Source: UBA9732 sp052170315 (lineage in GTDB: Bacteria; Spirochaetota; Spirochaetia; Sphaerochaetales; Sphaerochaetaceae). Taken from it: a stretch of DNA of 64,000 nt. The translations under genes were made by a program, and so were the position numbers. Location of the stretch: assembly GCA_052170315.1 (NCBI GenBank), contig JBQNAT010000005.1, positions 1 to 64,000 on the forward strand, in the 5' to 3' direction. The notes under the pieces were generated by a model. The model ran no database searches. It was not told the DNA's origin and worked only from the letters and a program-made list of their open reading frames with translations. Of this stretch, positions 8,321 to 17,243 are shown one piece after another. Position 1 is the first letter of the stretch; each line of letters starts with the position of its first letter.

Positions 8321-9948
8321 AGAGCAGGCTAAATTTTATATTCAACGCGCATCTTCCGTTTGTCAGGCATCCGGAATATCCTAAATTTCTTGAAGAAGAC
8401 TGGCTGTATGAGGCAATGAACGAATCCTATATTCCTCTTTTGAGGATGATGTACCGTCTTAAAGCGGATTCCGTTCCGTTCAGGCTTACCTTTTCCCTTA
8501 GCCCAACACTGTGCTCAATGCTTGGTGACGAGCTTCTTAACGAGCGTTTTGCGGCGTACCTTGATGAGCACATAGAGCTTGGTGACAGTGAACTTGAACG
8601 CCTTAAGGCCTGTCCCGAGCAGAAAATACTTGCGAAACACTATAGGGATGAGCTTATTGCCAACAAGGCTTTTTACATAGATGAGTGCCAGAACAGGATT
8701 CTCAACGCTTTCAATGCCCTTTCAAACGAGGGCTGTCTTGAGCTTATAACAACTGCCGCCACTCATGCCTATCTTCCTGTTTACAAGGATTATCCTGTTG
8801 CCGTGAACGCGCAGATAGAAACGGGCGTTCTTGAGCACAACAGGCATTTTGACAGAATGTCCGAAGGTTTCTGGCTTCCGGACTGCGGTTACTATCCGGG
8901 TCTTGAACATGTCCTGCGGCGTCACAATATAAGCTGGACATCCCTAAGCTCTCAGGCTCTGGCTCTATCACCGGACGAACCCGAAAGAGGCTCCTATTGC
9001 CCGATAAAATGCCCAAACGGTTTGTACTGCTTTGTACGTGACGCAAACCTTGCAAGCCTTGTATGGTCGCCTACGGAAGGCTATCCTACATCTCCTGAAT
9101 ACAGGGATTTTTACAGAGACATAGGCTTTGACCTTCCCATGGATTACATAAGGCCTTATATTCATGAGCCGGAAGTACGTTCTTTCACCGGTTTCAAGTA
9201 TTACGCAATTACAGGCAAGACACCGGAAAAAGGGATTTATAATCTTGATAAAGCCGCCGCAAGCGTCAGCGCCCACGCAAGGAACTTCCTTTTCAATTTG
9301 CACGGACGTACAAGAAACATCCTTGATATTCTTGATATGGAACCTGTGTACACAGTCTGTTTTGATGCCGAGCTTTTCGGACACTGGTGGTACGAGGGTG
9401 TTCTGTGGCTTGAAGAACTTGTGCGCCTTTGCGCAGAGGATGAGGATGTTGCCCTGATAACTCCGATTGACTTTATCAGGACAAAGCCTGTTGTGCAGAC
9501 TCTGCAGCCCGCTTTTTCAAGCTGGGGAGAGGGCGGATACTCCGAAGAATGGGTGGACAGCTCCACAAACGCATGGCTATACAGGCACATAATCAAGGCT
9601 ATTGAGAGGATGCAGGAACTTTCAGTCCGTTTTCCCGGCCAGAAGAGCCTGAAGCAGAGGTTTCTCAATCAGGCGGCAAGGGAGATGCTTCTGCTTATGG
9701 CAAGCGACTGGATGTTCATAATACACAATAAGACCAGCGCAGGTTATGCCCAGAAGCGTATAGAAGGGCATATTGCCAACGTAAATCTTGTTTATGACAA
9801 CATGTGCAAGAATGCCGTTAATACAGAGTGGCTTGTTAAGGCTGAAAAACGCGACAACCTTTTCAAAAAGCTTGATTACAACATCCTTGACTCTTCCCAT
9901 ATGGACGAACCAAGCCCGATTTTCACAACGGATTTCTCGGAAAAATAA
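8317..9948 (+). CDS. GH57 1,4-alpha-glucan branching-type enzyme (DUF1957), nucleophile position Asp
   Basis: Resembles the GH57 branching enzymes of the Thermus/Thermococcus type, which form alpha-1,6 branches in glycogen. Residues 8-20 give the FNAHLPFVRHPE opening motif, and Asp350 in VCFDAELFGHWW is the predicted acid. The predicted nucleophile motif reads GFWLPDCGY with Asp189 (codon 8881-8883) where the family has Glu. The length (543) and the roughly 160-residue spacing of the two acids match the family. ATG vs GTG: the start is GTG 8317 in the GTGA overlap with the DUF4912 stop. Activity is uncertain because of the substitution; the rest of the fold looks intact. Confidence 0.88.
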   Translation: MKSRLNFIFNAHLPFVRHPEYPKFLEEDWLYEAMNESYIPLLRMMYRLKADSVPFRLTFSLSPTLCSMLGDELLNERFAAYLDEHIELGDSELERLKACPEQKILAKHYRDELIANKAFYIDECQNRILNAFNALSNEGCLELITTAATHAYLPVYKDYPVAVNAQIETGVLEHNRHFDRMSEGFWLPDCGYYPGLEHVLRRHNISWTSLSSQALALSPDEPERGSYCPIKCPNGLYCFVRDANLASLVWSPTEGYPTSPEYRDFYRDIGFDLPMDYIRPYIHEPEVRSFTGFKYYAITGKTPEKGIYNLDKAAASVSAHARNFLFNLHGRTRNILDILDMEPVYTVCFDAELFGHWWYEGVLWLEELVRLCAEDEDVALITPIDFIRTKPVVQTLQPAFSSWGEGGYSEEWVDSSTNAWLYRHIIKAIERMQELSVRFPGQKSLKQRFLNQAAREMLLLMASDWMFIIHNKTSAGYAQKRIEGHIANVNLVYDNMCKNAVNTEWLVKAEKRDNLFKKLDYNILDSSHMDEPSPIFTTDFSEK

Positions 9949-9949
9949 T

Positions 9950-11797
9950 ATGGAGACTCTGAAATCAGGCATAAGCGGCCTGTATATAAAGCCTTTGTAT
10001 CCCAACCTCAATGACACGGTTATTATTCGAGCCTTTGCCGGGGCTGACAGGGTAAATAATTTGCGCATTGCCTTTATAAACTTTGACAACATAGACAGGG
10101 TCTATATGCGCAAAGCAGGTGTCTATAGCTTATTTGACGGCTCATATGATGTATATGAAGCTGAAATAAAGGCTTGCAATAAGGAAATACGCTATTGGTT
10201 TGAAGCGGAGCTTTCTAACGGAAGCGATTTTTATCTTACAAAAAGGGGGCCTTCGGACTTTCTCCGCGCTTGGGAAGACGCCTTTGTTTTAAAAATAAAT
10301 CTGAATGTGCCTTCATGGGTGCCGGAGACTGTCTGCTATCAGATTTTTCCTGACAGATTCTGCAATGGAAATCCTGAGCTTGGCGCCAAACGGGGTGACT
10401 ACGAGTTTGACGGACATCAGATTACGGAGATGAAATGGGAAGATAAACCGCTTCAGTATAATGAAGGATTCTGCCTTGACTTCTTTAACGGAGATTTGGA
10501 CGGCATTATTTCAAAGGCGGATTACCTTAAAGAACTTGGAGTCGGGGCTGTATATCTTAACCCTATAGGTTGCAGCAGAACAACTCACAGGTATGACTGT
10601 ACCGATTACTTCCACGTTGACCCCAAGCTGGGTGGAGACGATGCCTATATCCGGCTTATAAAAGCCCTTCACAGTGTTGGAATCAAAGTAATCACAGATA
10701 TTTCCATTAACCATACCGGCATTGACCATCCTTGGTTTTTAAGCGCCAAAAACGGCGGACCGGAGAAGGCTTATTATTTCCCGGACGGTCGTGGCGGATT
10801 TGACTGCTGGTTTAACGTAAGCACTCTGCCCCAGCTTAACTACGGCTCGGAAGCGCTCAGGAAAACAATCTACAGAAATGATGATTCTGTCCTTCAGAAG
10901 TTTATAAGAGAGCCGTTCTGCCAGGACGGCTGGCGCCTTGATGTGGCTACAAGCGTTGGGAACCACAATGACGAGCATCTTTGCCATGAGGTCTGGACAG
11001 AGGTTCGTTCCTGCATAAAGGCCATAAACAAAGAAGCTTATCTTGTAGGAGAGGACTGGGACGACTCATGCGCTTACCTTGAATGCGACCAGTGGGATGC
11101 CGCAATGAACTATGTGGGCTGTTCAAGACCTTTGAGGCGCTGGATGGGAGAGAAGGACAGATTTTTCTGTCCGAACAATAACAATCCGGGAACAACTGCC
11201 CCGTACACGGCTTTACAGCTTAAAAATCACCTTGAACGCCAGCTTTCGGCTCTTTCAGGTCAGATGGTTTATCAGCAGATGAACCTTATAGACAGCCATG
11301 ACCAGAGCAGGCTTCACTGCCATAGGGAAATCTTTGACAGAGAGCTGTATAAAGGCGCTGTCATGCTTCAGTTCCTTCTTCCCGGCATGCCGTGCATTTA
11401 TTACGGCGATGAGATAAGCATAGAAGGGCCTTTGGGCAGTGTGGAAAACTGTCGTTACCCCATGGTCTGGGATGAAAAAAAGTGGGATATTGATATTTTT
11501 GAATTCTACAAAGCCCTTGGAAGGCTCAGAAAGGATTATTCCCCGGCTCTTTCAGAGGGTCAGTGGGAATTCGACTTCTGCGACAGTGACCTTATGGTAT
11601 TCAGACGTGTATCTGAAAATCAGGAAGTTGTTCTTCTCATGTACAGAGGCCCCGAAAGGCGTATCCTTTCAGAGCGGGAAACAGGTTTAGATTCTTCAAA
11701 GTTCAAAGACTGGTTTACCGGAGAGGAAATAAAAGGGCCGGACCTTGCCCTTGAGCCCAAAACCAGCCGCATAATTGTTTGTAAAAAGGACAGCTGA
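9950..11797 (+). CDS. GH13 alpha-amylase-family enzyme (neopullulanase/maltodextrinase type)
   Basis: Hydrolyses or transfers alpha-glucan or maltodextrin chains, probably inside the cell since there is no signal peptide. The start is ATG 9950 (METLKSGISG), one base after the previous stop; the open frame further upstream is shadow of the GH57 gene. An N-terminal beta domain of CBM34 type (to about residue 120) precedes CYQIFPDRFCNG. The four GH13 regions are intact: DISINHTG (Asp250, His255), GWRLDVATS (nucleophile Asp331), VGEDWDD (acid Glu368) and LIDSHDQSR (Asp451). 615 residues. It completes a likely operon for glycogen or maltodextrin handling. Confidence 0.93.
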   Translation: METLKSGISGLYIKPLYPNLNDTVIIRAFAGADRVNNLRIAFINFDNIDRVYMRKAGVYSLFDGSYDVYEAEIKACNKEIRYWFEAELSNGSDFYLTKRGPSDFLRAWEDAFVLKINLNVPSWVPETVCYQIFPDRFCNGNPELGAKRGDYEFDGHQITEMKWEDKPLQYNEGFCLDFFNGDLDGIISKADYLKELGVGAVYLNPIGCSRTTHRYDCTDYFHVDPKLGGDDAYIRLIKALHSVGIKVITDISINHTGIDHPWFLSAKNGGPEKAYYFPDGRGGFDCWFNVSTLPQLNYGSEALRKTIYRNDDSVLQKFIREPFCQDGWRLDVATSVGNHNDEHLCHEVWTEVRSCIKAINKEAYLVGEDWDDSCAYLECDQWDAAMNYVGCSRPLRRWMGEKDRFFCPNNNNPGTTAPYTALQLKNHLERQLSALSGQMVYQQMNLIDSHDQSRLHCHREIFDRELYKGAVMLQFLLPGMPCIYYGDEISIEGPLGSVENCRYPMVWDEKKWDIDIFEFYKALGRLRKDYSPALSEGQWEFDFCDSDLMVFRRVSENQEVVLLMYRGPERRILSERETGLDSSKFKDWFTGEEIKGPDLALEPKTSRIIVCKKDS

Positions 11798-11801
11798 GAA
11801 T

Positions 11802-14207
11802 TTAAAGCGTTTCAGAGCAGAACGTAACCACAAGAAGGTCGTCGCTTCCGTTTTCCTTTATGTAGTAGCTTGTTGTCTCTATGCTCCTGAATTTTTCGGG
11901 GTCATCGTCTCCGTGGATTCTTGCGTTGAAAAAAGTTTTTTCCTCACCGTTTTCGAAGCAGGCTATCTGATGTTTGAAATTGAATGTTTCCCTGAACAGC
12001 TTTATATCGGCGGGATTAAGCGTTGATTCAATTTCGTCCAAAAGGTCTGTTATTTTCCCCGAACGTACATACCTATGGTTTGTAAGGCTTTCATAAGTCA
12101 TTGTATAGTAACTGTTTTTTGAAATGTTACTCATTATTACTATGGGATAGCGCTTAAAAACGGTATCAATCAGCATAGACATTGATGAAGGGATATTATG
12201 CCGGAAGTCAATATCGAAATCGGATGTTTTATCCGCTTCATGCCTGCAGATTTCAATGAAATCCGCTTCCGGAAGAGGTACGGAGAAAATGAAGCCCTGT
12301 ATCTGGTTGCAGCCAAGAGTTGTAAGGAAGCCCAGCTGTTCCGGTGTTTCAACACCTTCCGCAACGGATGTGAGCTGAAGCCTGTGAGCTAGAAATACTA
12401 CTGACTCAAGAAGCACGCGTTCCTTTTCATCCGAGCAGTTTGAGCTTATAAGGGATTTGTCTATCTTAAGTGTGTCTACATCTACGTTCTTAATAAATTC
12501 AAGAGAGGAAACACCGCTTCCGAAATCATCCACAGCAACAGCAAAGCCCTGAGCCCTTATTTCTCTTATGAAAGGTTCTATTACATCCGGCAGCCTTATG
12601 TAGGCGGATTCGGTTACTTCTATTTCTATGAGAGAGTGCGGTATCTGATAGGAATCCGCGATTTTGCTGAGCCGTTTTTCAATACTTCTTTCATAGAGAA
12701 CGTGCATTCTTGAGAAATTAATAGAGATTCTGACCTGCGGAATTCCGTTGTCCTTCTGGTATTTCAGGAACTTGCAGACTTCTTCATACATATACCAGTC
12801 AAGCGCAAGGATTGAGCTGTTTTTCTCAAGTTCAAAGACAAACTCCGAAGGCATTATTACTGTTCCGTCAGGCTTTATCCAGCGGCACAGGGCTTCCGCT
12901 CCCACAAGCTTGTGGGTAGCTGTTTCGTACATTGGCTGGTAATAGGCCTTTATCTCTCCGTTTTTCATGGCGGTTTCTATGGCCTGATAGACCTTTTCCG
13001 TGTAGAGGGTAGGCTGCTGTTCAAGGGTGATTTCTCCTTCCGAAACGTATATTCTTCCCTTAAAAACCACACAGTTCTTTGTGCCGTTTTTGCCTATGTC
13101 CATCTGGGTATCCGCTTCGCTCACTATGTTCATGTCGCAGACGCTCTTACCTTCAGCCGCAGCGCAGCCTACCGTTACGGTTATGTATTTTCTTATTTCA
13201 TTATCTTTTCTTTCTATTTTAAGCGCTTCTATGCTGTCTTTGACCTTCAGAGCTGTTTTCAGAAGTTTCTCATTAGTTATATCTTCCATGATTGCGACAA
13301 AACTGCCGCCGCCGTAACGGAAAACGCGGGCTCCTTCTTCTATAAGCATACTGTCTACGGCTTTGTTTATCTGCGCAAGGGCTTTATCGCCGCTTTCATG
13401 GGAATTCGCGCTTTTATAGCTTTTAAAATCGTCTATGTCGTACATCATTACGGCAAGTCTTTCCGTTTTGCTCTGTGAAAGCGATTCAAAATACTCTTTC
13501 ACTGCACGTCTGTTAAGTGCGCCTGTCTGATAGTCTTTATACGAGGTATAAGCAAGTTCGGCAACAAGGTTGGCGCTTTTCAGGTTTACGGCGCGCAGAG
13601 CAAAGTACGCAAAGACGGTGCAAAGGGCTATGATGTGGTTTCCAATAAGAAAGTATGAGCCCGCGGGACAGATGAAAACCGGCATGACGGAGCAGATAAG
13701 GATAAACGCCATGCTGATAATGCTGTGGGCCATGGTGAACAGCGGAGTGAAGGAACAGATAGCAAGCCAGTAAACGGAAAGGGGAAGCCCGCATACACTA
13801 GCGTCCACGCCGTTTTCATAAATCAGGAAGCCTCTGGAAACGGCAAGAAGAAGTACACTTGCGGTGATGCAGAGATGATAGCCTAAAACCAGATAACTGA
13901 AAGTTTTATTTTGACTGTCCGAGCTGCTCATATAAATTGGTATCAAAAGTCCGATGACCAGCAGGATTGACATGCCAAGAGTGCTGTAGATATCCGTGTT
14001 GCGTTGGATAAAGCCTGCAATCAGCCAATAGGCATTGAGCAGAACCAACAAAAAAGCACCTATTTTCAGTGCCATTCTGTTGAATTTTGTTAGGTAATCT
14101 CTTATCAGCTCATCCTTTCCCTTTGAGAGACTGCCCAGACTTACCATATCCGTTTGATTCTGCGCAAAAATATTGAACAAATTGAACTTTTTTGTCTTTT
14201 TTTCCAT
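11802..14207 (-). CDS. Membrane GGDEF-EAL protein, degenerate GGDEF and intact EAL
   Basis: Probable c-di-GMP phosphodiesterase. From ATG 14207 (801 residues) there are about six hydrophobic segments between residues 48 and 205, a GGDEF domain whose signature reads GGGSF (299-303), and an EAL domain with EAL at 438-440, DDFGSGVSSL, KIDKSL and AEGVET all intact, then a further C-terminal stretch of roughly 120 residues. The GGDEF half should not make c-di-GMP but could bind GTP. The start is unsettled: TTG 14234 has GGGAG six bases upstream and TTG 14249 is also in frame; both overlap the preceding LUD gene. The gene ends four bases from the convergent GH13 stop. Confidence 0.92.
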   Translation of the reverse strand: MEKKTKKFNLFNIFAQNQTDMVSLGSLSKGKDELIRDYLTKFNRMALKIGAFLLVLLNAYWLIAGFIQRNTDIYSTLGMSILLVIGLLIPIYMSSSDSQNKTFSYLVLGYHLCITASVLLLAVSRGFLIYENGVDASVCGLPLSVYWLAICSFTPLFTMAHSIISMAFILICSVMPVFICPAGSYFLIGNHIIALCTVFAYFALRAVNLKSANLVAELAYTSYKDYQTGALNRRAVKEYFESLSQSKTERLAVMMYDIDDFKSYKSANSHESGDKALAQINKAVDSMLIEEGARVFRYGGGSFVAIMEDITNEKLLKTALKVKDSIEALKIERKDNEIRKYITVTVGCAAAEGKSVCDMNIVSEADTQMDIGKNGTKNCVVFKGRIYVSEGEITLEQQPTLYTEKVYQAIETAMKNGEIKAYYQPMYETATHKLVGAEALCRWIKPDGTVIMPSEFVFELEKNSSILALDWYMYEEVCKFLKYQKDNGIPQVRISINFSRMHVLYERSIEKRLSKIADSYQIPHSLIEIEVTESAYIRLPDVIEPFIREIRAQGFAVAVDDFGSGVSSLEFIKNVDVDTLKIDKSLISSNCSDEKERVLLESVVFLAHRLQLTSVAEGVETPEQLGFLTTLGCNQIQGFIFSVPLPEADFIEICRHEADKTSDFDIDFRHNIPSSMSMLIDTVFKRYPIVIMSNISKNSYYTMTYESLTNHRYVRSGKITDLLDEIESTLNPADIKLFRETFNFKHQIACFENGEEKTFFNARIHGDDDPEKFRSIETTSYYIKENGSDDLLVVTFCSETL

Positions 14208-14223
14208 GCGTTTTATGTTTTCC

Positions 14224-14901
14224 TCAGTATCCAAGTTCTTCTCCCACAATTATAACTGTCATCCTGCCTTCAGGCTGGCGGTCGGTTATTACGGCATTAC
14301 CGCACAGTTTTGAAGTGCAGGTGCCCGTTGCGGGGAACATTAGATTGTTTTTGTCTTTACCCATGTTTATGCAGTGCCCGTGCTTTGCGCAGTAGGTGTC
14401 ATAGCCAAGTCTTATTGCGTTGGCGGGAGCCGCTACGGTCTTTACTCTTATGATTGCGTCTTCAATTGTTGGGACAATTTTATTGTAGCCTGCAACGACA
14501 ATTACACGTTTAGGTCCGTAGATAAGGGCGCAGACCCTGTTTCCCGTTCCATCTACATTGTACAGCAGTCCGGTTTCGGTAATTGCATTTGAGCCTGAAA
14601 GGAAAGTGTCCGCGGTTATTGACTCATTGAATCTTTTTGCGCGCTCCAAGTCCGAAATACCCTTTTCATAGCGGTCTATGAAGCGGTATTTCGGGTCCTT
14701 CACAAGTTCGGACGCCCCTACCTGAGACAGAGTCACCGAACCTCCCGCTCCTATGGTTTCACCAGGTACAAGAAGCGTTCCCAAAAGAGCCAGCGCCGCT
14801 TTTTTACTTGGAGCATAAACGGCACCGAACCCGTTTTTCTTAAGATTCTCCAGCGTGCGTTTTATTCTCATGTGGATGACTTTTTCAAGATTGGGTTCCA
14901 T
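14224..14901 (-). CDS. LUD-domain protein (LutC/YkgG-like)
   Basis: 225-residue stand-alone LUD (DUF162) protein. The GxGGSVTLSQVG segment (near residues 52-63), the FLSGSNAITETGLL segment and PKRVIVVAGYNKIVP are typical of the family, whose lactate-utilisation members work with LutA/LutB iron-sulfur partners. No lutA or lutB is nearby, so a lactate role is not supported here. A Cys-bearing segment (DTYCAKHGHCINMG and CTSKLCG) near the C-terminus could bind metal. GGAG precedes ATG 14901. It lies 17 bases downstream of pfp on the same strand, so co-transcription with glycolysis is plausible. Confidence 0.88.
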   Translation of the reverse strand: MEPNLEKVIHMRIKRTLENLKKNGFGAVYAPSKKAALALLGTLLVPGETIGAGGSVTLSQVGASELVKDPKYRFIDRYEKGISDLERAKRFNESITADTFLSGSNAITETGLLYNVDGTGNRVCALIYGPKRVIVVAGYNKIVPTIEDAIIRVKTVAAPANAIRLGYDTYCAKHGHCINMGKDKNNLMFPATGTCTSKLCGNAVITDRQPEGRMTVIIVGEELGY

Positions 14902-14918
14902 TTCAGCTCCGGTTAAGT

Positions 14919-16577
14919 TTAATTTTTCTGCTCAAGCGCCAGTGTTTTTGTGCTCCGGTCACAGACCTCGGCCGGGCCGAAGTACTGGATTGCGCCCGGA
15001 TAAGTATAGCATGTATTTTCAGCCCAATTATCCCTGTTTGCTTCAAAGTATCTGAACGGCTTTCCGTTAAGTTCCACAAGAGCCTTTCTGATAACCGGCT
15101 TCATCTCACCGTGCCTCTGTTCAAGGTTCATCATCATTGTGATGGGGATTCCGCCCGCTTTCCACCGGTATGCCGGTTTTGAAAGGTTGCTCACACTTGA
15201 AATATAGCCTGTGAGCTTTGCCGTAATAAGCATTACGGCATTGTAGCCAAGGCTGTAGCAGTAATCGGCATCAAAGTTGGACGGGAAAGCGCAGCGGCCT
15301 TCATAGCCGAAGAAATGGCTGAGGGTGTTGAACGAACCGCTGTATTTGCCATGAGTTTTCATTTCCTTAAGCTTGGCTGCGACCGTCTGCATCAGGAGCT
15401 TTTCGGTTTCTATTTTTGAAACCTGAACGTTGCCGTGAGGATCTCTTTCTGCAAGAAGCTGCCCTTTAATTTCATGGGGCAGGGAATCAAAAACCTGTTT
15501 TGATGTCTGTGAAAGCCTCCTGTCAATAAAAGCTATCTTTTCATCAACACTTTCAAGGGTGTTGAAAGTCTTTTCAGTTCCCGCAAGAATATCGTTGATT
15601 TCCCTTATCAGAAGCTTAAGAGAGGGAACAAATTCGATAAGGCCTTCCGGTACAAGGACAACGCCGAAATTCATGCCTTTTTGGGCACGTTTCGCAACAA
15701 TATCAGCAAGATATGTCGTAATTTCCTCAATGCTCTGGTTTTTTGCTTCAACCTCCTCTCCTATGAGGCATGCGTTGGGCTGTGTCTGAAGCGCGCACTC
15801 AAGGGCAATGTGGCTTGCGCTCCTTCCCATGAGCCTGATGAAGTGCCAGTATTTTTTAGCCGAGTTCGCATCACGCTCTATATTTCCGATAAGCTCGGAG
15901 TAGGTCTTTGTGGCTGTGTCAAAACCGAAGCTTGTTTCAATGTTTTCATTCTTAAGGTCGCCGTCAATTGTTTTGGGGCAGCCCACAACGCAGATGTCTT
16001 CGCCCTTTTCGCAGAAATATTCGGCAAGGACTGCGGCGTTTGTGTTGGAATCATCTCCGCCTATGATTACAATGGCGTTTATGTTATGGCTATGGCAGAC
16101 TTTGGTACAGATTTCAAACTGTTCCCGGGTCTCAAGCTTTGTTCTTCCGGAGCCTATGATGTCAAAGCCTCCGGTATTGCGGTATTCATTGATAAGTTCA
16201 TCTGTCATAACGGCATACCTGTCTTCAAGAATGCCGCTTGGGCCTCCGAGGAACCCGTATAAAGTACTTTCCGGATTTGCTTTTTTAAGCGCATCGTACA
16301 GTCCGCAGATAACGTTATGTCCACCGGGCGCCTGTCCGCCTGACAGGATTACCCCGACATTCAGCCTCTTGCCGCTTTCCTTATTTGTTCCCTTTTCAAA
16401 GCTTACTTTCGGAAGCCCGTAGGTGTGCGGAAAAAGTTTCTGAAGTTCTTCCCTGTTGCCTGCCGAAACTGTTTTATCACCTGAAACCGGTTTTATGCTG
16501 CCGATGTCCTCTCTAAGGATAAGGGGACGTTTGGGTTTGTAATCGTAACGTGCCTTCTGAAGAGCAGAAATCGTCAT
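14919..16577 (-). CDS. pfp: Diphosphate--fructose-6-phosphate 1-phosphotransferase
   Basis: Reversible PPi-dependent phosphofructokinase of glycolysis/gluconeogenesis, long (plant beta-subunit-like) type, 552 residues. ATP-type enzymes carry GGDGS; here the motif is GGDDSNT (173-179), with PKTIDGDL (201-208), the PPi-specific signatures. ILSGGQAPGGHN (78-89) binds the phosphate donor. The start is ATG 16577, preceded by GGAGG at a four-base spacing; the frame is open 21 codons further upstream but without a ribosome binding site. PPi-PFK use saves ATP and is common in anaerobic spirochaetes. Confidence 0.96.
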   Translation of the reverse strand: MTISALQKARYDYKPKRPLILREDIGSIKPVSGDKTVSAGNREELQKLFPHTYGLPKVSFEKGTNKESGKRLNVGVILSGGQAPGGHNVICGLYDALKKANPESTLYGFLGGPSGILEDRYAVMTDELINEYRNTGGFDIIGSGRTKLETREQFEICTKVCHSHNINAIVIIGGDDSNTNAAVLAEYFCEKGEDICVVGCPKTIDGDLKNENIETSFGFDTATKTYSELIGNIERDANSAKKYWHFIRLMGRSASHIALECALQTQPNACLIGEEVEAKNQSIEEITTYLADIVAKRAQKGMNFGVVLVPEGLIEFVPSLKLLIREINDILAGTEKTFNTLESVDEKIAFIDRRLSQTSKQVFDSLPHEIKGQLLAERDPHGNVQVSKIETEKLLMQTVAAKLKEMKTHGKYSGSFNTLSHFFGYEGRCAFPSNFDADYCYSLGYNAVMLITAKLTGYISSVSNLSKPAYRWKAGGIPITMMMNLEQRHGEMKPVIRKALVELNGKPFRYFEANRDNWAENTCYTYPGAIQYFGPAEVCDRSTKTLALEQKN

Positions 16578-16685
16578 AGTTCCTCCAATATATATTATTT
16601 TTTCAAACTGAAGTGTACTTTTTACTTGGTTTTTGTTCAATTGAATTAGGTTGTATCAGCCATTTTTTTATCTTAAAATATACCC

Positions 16686-17228
16686 ATGAATTTCGACGTC
16701 TGGGTGGACTCAGATTCCGTTCCCGTGAATCTCAGGCTCATTATCCTCAAAGCGGTTTCCCGTCTGTCACTCAGTTGCACTTTCGTCGCGGACAGAGCTC
16801 TTGCGGACGTAAAGCGATTCATTGCCGACGACACCTGCCTTATCCGCAGAAAAGCTCTGGAAGCAGGCATGGCCGAGGCCTCGGAAATCAGGCGTTTCAG
16901 GTCAAAAATAAGCATGAAGGTAGTTGAAACGGGTACCGACAGCGCTGACAACTATATAGTTGAGAACGCCTGTGAGAAATCTCTTTGCATAACACATGAC
17001 ATACCTCTTGCCGCAAGGCTTCTGGAAAAGGGCTGCACTGTAATAGACGACAGAGGCTCGGAGTATACCGATTCCGATATAAAAGTCCGTCTGGGAGACA
17101 GACTTGTAAATCAGGAACTGCGCTCATGGGGAGTTTATGCCCTGCAGCAGAGCAAAATGGGAAAGGAAAACCGGAAAGCGTTCGCAGACAGCCTGGACAG
17201 GACGCTTACAAGAATGATAAGAAAATAA
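16686..17228 (+). CDS. YaiI/YqxD (UPF0178/DUF188) family protein
   Basis: 180-residue member of a widespread PIN-like family with unknown substrate. The opening VDSDSVPV matches the family's VDADxCPV signature except that the Cys is Val. VETGTDSADNYIVENA and CITHDIPLAARLLEKG supply the remaining conserved acidic residues typical of a PIN-type nuclease fold. The GxDSADNxI segment is near residues 82-92. It is divergent from pfp and 15 bases ahead of the purine nucleoside phosphorylase gene, with which it may be transcribed. No good ribosome binding site is visible before ATG 16686. Confidence 0.9.
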   Translation: MNFDVWVDSDSVPVNLRLIILKAVSRLSLSCTFVADRALADVKRFIADDTCLIRRKALEAGMAEASEIRRFRSKISMKVVETGTDSADNYIVENACEKSLCITHDIPLAARLLEKGCTVIDDRGSEYTDSDIKVRLGDRLVNQELRSWGVYALQQSKMGKENRKAFADSLDRTLTRMIRK

Positions 17229-17243
17229 ATTTGGAGGCGGTAA

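Noticed and set aside
9788..9949. Longer start of the GH13 gene upstream of 9950
   Set aside because: These 54 codons overlap conserved GH57 sequence and resemble no GH13 N-terminus.
12912..13478. 188-codon plus-strand open frame opposite the EAL protein
   Set aside because: It is antisense to a gene with clear EAL and GGDEF domains and has no recognisable motif or ribosome binding site.
15681..16262. 193-codon plus-strand open frame opposite pfp
   Set aside because: Shadow of a strongly conserved enzyme; Cys- and Phe-rich translation with no family signature.
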